Source of the DNA: Alphaproteobacteria bacterium
GTDB taxonomy: Bacteria > Pseudomonadota > Alphaproteobacteria > JACAEB01
Direction of reading: 5' to 3'
DNA length: 37,803 nucleotides
Assembly: GCA_013389075.1 (NCBI GenBank)
Contig: JACAEB010000020.1
Coordinates: forward strand, 1 to 37,803
Part shown: in pieces, positions 32,863 through 37,803 of the stretch
Numbering within the stretch: position 1 is the first letter of the stretch
Layout of the letters: each line of letters opens with the position of its first letter
Made by a program: the position numbers and the translations under genes
Notes under the pieces: model-generated
Seen by the model: the letters and a program-made list of their open reading frames with translations, nothing else
Databases searched by the model: none
What the model was told of the DNA's origin: nothing

Positions 32863-34980
32863 ATGAGGGGACATCATCGAGAACGCCTGCTGACGACGTC
32901 AAGCATTGTGGGCGTCCTCTTGCTGAGCGGTGCAGGCGTCCAGGCACAGGAAGCGAGCCCGGACGAGATTCTGGTTCAGGCGCGCAAGCGCGCTGAAAGC
33001 CTTCAGAACATCCCCGTGTCCGGGAGCGTTCTTGGGCGCGAGACAGTCGAGGATTTAGGCGGCTTCGTGGATGCCACGCAGATCGGCCAGTACCTGACCG
33101 GCGTTTCCGTCGAAGAAGATGGCAACCCGGAATATTTCATCCGTGGCGCCGGAACCGGCCGCAACCCCTTCGCCGATTCGGCCACGTCTCAACAGCGCAA
33201 CGGTGCCGACATTCAGGGCGGGTTCGGCGGGCGGGCTCTCGGCCGCATGGACACGTTCGATCTGCAGCAGATCGAGGTCTACCGGGGTCCGCAGGGCGCG
33301 CTGTACGGACGGAACGCCGTGGGCGGCGTGATCAACGTCGTGAACCGGGAGCCGCAGCCCTTCTTCGAATATTCCGCCCTCGCCTCATATGAGTTCGAAG
33401 GCAAGGAGACGCGGGCCGAGGCGACGGTCAACTATCCGCTGATCGACAACCGTCTGTTCCTGCGCGTCGGCGGACTCTTCGAGGACGAAGACGGCCTCTA
33501 CTTCAACGAATTTCTGAACGAGCCATCGAACCCCTACGAACTCGGCGGTGGACGGGTAAGCCTCAAGGCCCTGTTCAACGAACGGGTGGACGCGCTTCTG
33601 ATGGTCGACTACGAGCAGGAGAATTACACGAATTACATCTTCTCGACATTCCTGCAGCGGACGGAGGCCGGAGACACGATCGCGGCCGGTGCCGGACGTG
33701 ACGTCGACGGCGTGCCGTTTGGCACGACCCGTGTACCTTTCCCTCCGAATTCGGATGGCGACCCCTATCGTCAGGCCTATGACACATCCGGCTTCTACGA
33801 CAAGAGAACCGTGAACGCCCTTCTCAAGGTCAATGCGGACCTCGGCTTTGCCACGGCTTCATCCACGACCAGCTTCCGCCATCGGATCGTCGACCTGCTG
33901 ACGGACCTCGATGCCTCCTACAATTTCGGCAGTCCGACCTTCATCGGGTACGGTGCCCCTGGTGCCATGTCGCTTCCGACGGCGACCGGCGGAGCTCCTG
34001 CCTCCGCCGCCACCTGCCGGAACACGTCCGCCGCCATTGTGCCAGCGGCCGTGACCTATACCGGGTATGACTGCACCATCACGTGGCTGACGGAATCCTC
34101 TTCCTTCGGCCAGGAGTTCAAGTTCGTGTCGCCGGGCCAGTCGCGTCTGCAGTGGCTCGCCGGGGTCGACTACAGATATTTCAACAATCCCTACTTCCAG
34201 GACACGGCCGGTCTAGCGGTCTTGGCCGCCGCCGTGACGAACCAGAGCATCGACGCCGAGTCGGAAAACCACAGCTTCGGAGCCTTCGGTACGGTGAACT
34301 ACAGCCTCACCGACAGGTTCGACCTGGCGGGTAGCGCGCGATATTCCTACGAGCGCAAGGGCTTCCGCTCAGTGACGATCGACACGAGCGAAGGCGACCT
34401 CATTCTCGACTTCGAGGATGCCCGCACGACGCAGCAGATCGATCCGTCCCTTTCGCTCACCTACACGCGCGAGGGCGGCGGCATCGTCTATGCCTCCTGG
34501 GCACAGGCCCACAGGTCCGGCGGGTTCAACCGTGCATCTGGCGCCTCCGACGTGGGCATCTTCGTCCCCTTCGAATTCGAAGATGAGAAGGCCAATTCCT
34601 ACGAGCTTGGCATCAAGGGCGACTTCGGCTTCGCAGGCGGCCGGATGGACTACAGTGTCACCGCCTATCGCGTCGACTATCAGGATGTGATCCAGAACGT
34701 CACCATCGTCGGCCTCATTGACGAGAGTGGCGACCCCCTCTCGAGTGGCAACAACCTCCTGAACGTCGGCGACGCCTATGTGCAGGGCGTCGAGGCCGAA
34801 CTGAGGGGACTGGCACCGGATTTTCTGGGTACGTCCGGCTCGCTCGCCTATCTCCAGGGAATCAGCTTCTCCGAAAGCAAGATCACGAGCGGGCTCCTCG
34901 AGGGGAGCGCCCTCACCCAGATCCCGCGCTGGTCCCTGAACGGAAACTACACCTACCGGCGTGCATTGCCCTTGCTCTAG
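32863..34980 (+). CDS. TonB-dependent receptor, ends prematurely at an in-frame TAG
   Basis: Signal peptide; ILVQARKRAESLQNIPVSGSVL (TonB-box/plug), QQIEVYRGPQGALYGRNAVGGVINVVNREP; barrel strands run up to YTYRRALPLL-TAG. Confidence 0.9.
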   Translation: MRGHHRERLLTTSSIVGVLLLSGAGVQAQEASPDEILVQARKRAESLQNIPVSGSVLGRETVEDLGGFVDATQIGQYLTGVSVEEDGNPEYFIRGAGTGRNPFADSATSQQRNGADIQGGFGGRALGRMDTFDLQQIEVYRGPQGALYGRNAVGGVINVVNREPQPFFEYSALASYEFEGKETRAEATVNYPLIDNRLFLRVGGLFEDEDGLYFNEFLNEPSNPYELGGGRVSLKALFNERVDALLMVDYEQENYTNYIFSTFLQRTEAGDTIAAGAGRDVDGVPFGTTRVPFPPNSDGDPYRQAYDTSGFYDKRTVNALLKVNADLGFATASSTTSFRHRIVDLLTDLDASYNFGSPTFIGYGAPGAMSLPTATGGAPASAATCRNTSAAIVPAAVTYTGYDCTITWLTESSSFGQEFKFVSPGQSRLQWLAGVDYRYFNNPYFQDTAGLAVLAAAVTNQSIDAESENHSFGAFGTVNYSLTDRFDLAGSARYSYERKGFRSVTIDTSEGDLILDFEDARTTQQIDPSLSLTYTREGGGIVYASWAQAHRSGGFNRASGASDVGIFVPFEFEDEKANSYELGIKGDFGFAGGRMDYSVTAYRVDYQDVIQNVTIVGLIDESGDPLSSGNNLLNVGDAYVQGVEAELRGLAPDFLGTSGSLAYLQGISFSESKITSGLLEGSALTQIPRWSLNGNYTYRRALPLL

Positions 34981-35277
34981 AACAGCGGCCTGCGCCTCTT
35001 TCTCAACACGAGCTGGGAAATGGAAGCCGGCGCGTACCAGACCTTCGCCACCAAAGCGGACACGCGAAAGCTGTGGGACCTGCAGGGCGGGATAGAAGGC
35101 GAAACGATGGGACAAAGCTGGCAGCTGATCGGCTTCTGGAAGAACTGGTGGGACGTGAACTACGCCATCACGCAACGCAGCTACGCGCAGCCCGGCGGAG
35201 CGGCGGCCGTGCCGACAGTCTTCGAGAATCCCCAATCCACCTATGGTGTCCGTTTCACCATTCGTGGCCGTAGCTGA
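34981..35277 (+). pseudogene. detached C-terminal part of the TonB-dependent receptor (in frame after the amber codon)
   Basis: Same frame continues NSGLRLFLNTSWEMEAGAYQTFATKADTRKLWDLQGGIEGETMGQSWQLIGFWKNWWDVNYAITQRSY...PQSTYGVRFTIRGRS-stop, which looks like TBDR terminal beta-strands. Confidence 0.75.
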
Positions 35278-35446
35278 ATGGCGAGACAGGCTCGCCGTTC
35301 CTGATGGTCTTGAAATTTGCGTCGGGTGCCCGGCTTTGCTATCAGCCTGGCACCCGCACGCAGCGGCGAGCGATGAAACCCCGTTCGTGAAGCCGCTGAC
35401 CGAAAGACCTGTTTTCCCGTGTGTGGGGCCAACACGTGGAGAATGC

Positions 35447-36130
35447 ATGGGATCATCCCTCGCCTCGCATGCCGATCACTCTCCGACACGCAAGCGGATG
35501 CGCCGGTCGGATCGGCGCCATCAATTGCTATCGCTCGCGGAAGAAATTCTGCTCGAGGACGGGGGCAGCGCCGCCCTGACCATGGAACGGCTCGCGGAAA
35601 AGGCGGGCATCGCCAAGACCGTTGTCTATAGCCACTTTTCCAATGCCTCGGAGGTCAGCCTTGCCGTTCTTGAGCGGCACTGGACGGATCTGCACGACCA
35701 GTTTGTCGAAGCCACGCGGCACGAGCCGAGCGTCACCGGCAAGCTGGAGATCATGGTGAGGATCTATTTCGGCGCGTCCGCAGACCGTCGGATGCAGCTT
35801 CGCCGTCTCTTCTTCAAGATTTTGCACGACCCCAAAGTCTCCGCCGAAATGCGAGCGCGTCAGCAAGCCCTCGAGACGGAAGCCGTCCGATTGCTGATGG
35901 AAGAGACGGAGATCGATGCGAGAGACGCCCCGCTGGTCGCCAACTTCCTCTTGGGTGCCGTCGGCCGCGTCGGGAGCAGAAAATTCGACACGCCTCAGGA
36001 CTTCGAGAATGCCGTCGCAGGATTCTTGCAAATGGCGACAGCTGTCATTCAGAGCATGCAGAAGACCAAGGCAGCTCGGCCTCGTGGCAGAACCTCCTTG
36101 GGTGACCGCGGGGCCCGACGCTCGTCCTGA
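35447..36130 (+). CDS. TetR family transcriptional regulator
   Basis: RRHQLLSLAEEILLEDGGSAALTMERLAEKAGIAKTVVYSHFSNASEVSLAVLERHW. Confidence 0.9.
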   Translation: MGSSLASHADHSPTRKRMRRSDRRHQLLSLAEEILLEDGGSAALTMERLAEKAGIAKTVVYSHFSNASEVSLAVLERHWTDLHDQFVEATRHEPSVTGKLEIMVRIYFGASADRRMQLRRLFFKILHDPKVSAEMRARQQALETEAVRLLMEETEIDARDAPLVANFLLGAVGRVGSRKFDTPQDFENAVAGFLQMATAVIQSMQKTKAARPRGRTSLGDRGARRSS

Positions 36131-36206
36131 CACCGCCTTCCGAAACGTCTCAGCTCGACTGGAACCGAGTGCCTGCCCTGCTGATGCTCGCGAACCGCTG
36201 ATCCGG

Positions 36207-36243
36207 TTGATACCCGGCGCCTGAATATGTACGATACGTACAA
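36207..36243 (+). promoter_or_regulatory. candidate promoter of the serine hydrolase, overlapped by operator palindrome TGTACG-ATA-CGTACA
   Basis: TTGATA (36207-36212) - 17 nt - TACGAT (36230-36235); palindrome at 36228-36242. Confidence 0.5.
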
Positions 36244-36287
36244 TGTACCGCCATCGCCATCGGGCACGGCTCGACCGGAGAAAAGCC

Positions 36288-37493
36288 ATGATCAAGCGCA
36301 CAGCCCTCTCGATTGTGCTCGCAATGGCGAGCCTGAGTGCCGCGTCCGGCTCCCCCGCACAGGCAGCCGAGGGTGGTGACGCCATCACCCGACGGATGAA
36401 GGCGGCGATCGCCGAGGGGACCCTTCCGGGGGCTATCGTCCTTGTACGGAAGGATGGGAAGACGGTCTATGAGGAGACCTTCGGCTTCGCTGACCGCGAG
36501 GCCGGGAGAGCCCAGAAGCTGGACGATCTCTTCAACCTGGGCTCCACGTCGAAGCCCGTTGCAATGAGCGTCATCCTCACAGAAGTCGCTGCAGGCAGGA
36601 TGGGTCTTGACGATCCGATCTCCAGATGGTTCCCCGGATATGGCGGTGGGCGGCTTGCCGACGGCTCTGCTTCCGAACGCATGCCGATCGTTCGGGAAAT
36701 GATGGCTCACATATCCGGAACATTCTCCTTGAGATGCAGTGAGCGGCGGCAACTGGCGCTCCTGTACATGTTTGGCCGCACACTGAGGGAATCGGCCGAG
36801 GCCATAGCAGCCGAACCCCTTGTCGATCAGCCTGGCAGCAGCTTCTGCTATGGCGGCCCCTCGATGCAGGTCGCGGGCCGCGTCGCCGAGATCACCTCCG
36901 GCAACGATTTTGAGACGCTGGCCAGGACCCGCGTCTTCGACCCGTTGGGGATGGACAGCACGTTCTATACGTCCTCCCGGTCAGTGGCAGACAGGCTGTC
37001 GGTCATCTATGCTCCTGGAACGGACGGAAAGCTGGAACGATCGCCAAGGATGAGAAACCCGGAAGGCGAGAGCTTTGTCCTTGTGCCCGGGGGGCTCTAT
37101 TCAACCGCTTCCGACCTCGCACGCTTTCTCGAGGCCTTCCTGAGCGGAGGAGAACTCGAAGGCCAGCGTGTTCTGCCGGACAGCCTTGTTCTCGAGGCAC
37201 GCAGGAATCAGATCGGTAGCCTGAAGACCGACCTTGGAGATCCCTCCATCGGTGATCGCAACAGCGCGGCACTTGGTGCGATCGGGGGTTATGGCCTTGG
37301 CTGGATTCTGGACGAAGTGGGGCCTGACGGGCTGGCAAATGTCTACTCCCATGGCGGCGCCTACGGAACATATATCTGGGCCGATCAGCGCGCCCGGCTG
37401 GCCGTGGTCCTGATGACCCAGATCCCGCTCGCTTACGCGACGCCCGTCTGGAATGACGTTTTGCCCTTGATCCGGGCGACCTGGGGCAACTGA
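36288..37493 (+). CDS. exported serine hydrolase, beta-lactamase/class C-like esterase family
   Basis: Signal peptide; NLGSTSKPVAM (SxxK), FCYGGPSMQVAGRVAE (Tyr motif), DPLGMDSTFYT, YGLGWILDE...YSHGGAYGTYIWADQ. Confidence 0.87.
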   Translation: MIKRTALSIVLAMASLSAASGSPAQAAEGGDAITRRMKAAIAEGTLPGAIVLVRKDGKTVYEETFGFADREAGRAQKLDDLFNLGSTSKPVAMSVILTEVAAGRMGLDDPISRWFPGYGGGRLADGSASERMPIVREMMAHISGTFSLRCSERRQLALLYMFGRTLRESAEAIAAEPLVDQPGSSFCYGGPSMQVAGRVAEITSGNDFETLARTRVFDPLGMDSTFYTSSRSVADRLSVIYAPGTDGKLERSPRMRNPEGESFVLVPGGLYSTASDLARFLEAFLSGGELEGQRVLPDSLVLEARRNQIGSLKTDLGDPSIGDRNSAALGAIGGYGLGWILDEVGPDGLANVYSHGGAYGTYIWADQRARLAVVLMTQIPLAYATPVWNDVLPLIRATWGN

Positions 37494-37803
37494 GGCCCAC
37501 CGCACCGGGAGTGTGGTGTGAAGTCGATTGTCGTCCGTGATAGCCTGCGGGACGACGAGGAGAGTGTGGTCCTGGGAAGCCGCGCTTACCTCGTCGGACT
37601 TGCTGCAGTTGTGCCCACAGCACCCTCGCCCACTCGCCTCTGACGTGCTCAGGGGCTTGCTGGTCGTGTTCGGCCGCCTCGGTCAAGAGGTCCCCGGATG
37701 GAACAAGGTGCTGACCTCCAGGCACGCCGGCACGTGAAACGGACATGAGATCTATGGCTGGAAAGCGGTCCCGGACGAAACCCGATACGCGGCGGCGCCA
37801 AAA

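Noticed and set aside
1-37803. CRISPR arrays, tRNA/rRNA genes, transposases or prophage genes
   Set aside because: No regularly spaced repeats, tRNA-like cloverleaf, rRNA segment or recombinase motif was recognised by eye.

Overview
High-GC (probably alphaproteobacterial) window. The left edge carries the end of a secretion/pilus-type locus: a partial protein and a short A24 prepilin peptidase. The rest looks like a catabolic/accessory region built from several locally regulated modules. (A) A GntR-linked module: TonB-dependent receptor (TBDR), PhyH dioxygenase, two lipoprotein sulfatases and a haloalkane-dehalogenase-like hydrolase. A second minus-strand operon in the same module holds an SRPBCC-MDR fusion, an extradiol/VOC dioxygenase, a FAH-family hydrolase and a haloalkane dehalogenase. 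(B) CopC/CopD plus an uncharacterised His-rich exported protein, divergent from a TetR gene with a palindromic operator. (C) A six-gene minus-strand operon of three alpha/beta hydrolases, a PQQ dehydrogenase, cytochrome c and a DUF3604 protein. It is divergent from a TBDR that is split by an in-frame amber codon, followed by a TetR gene and a serine beta-lactamase-like hydrolase. In module C the palindrome TGTACG-N3-CGTACA occurs three times, each time inside or overlapping a plausible sigma70 promoter. This defines a candidate new regulon for uptake, hydrolysis and oxidation of an unknown ester or polymer-like substrate. A structured minus-strand ncRNA candidate with an intrinsic terminator lies at about 3676-3850. 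No tRNA, rRNA, CRISPR array or transposase was recognised. All family calls were made by eye from motifs; no search was run.
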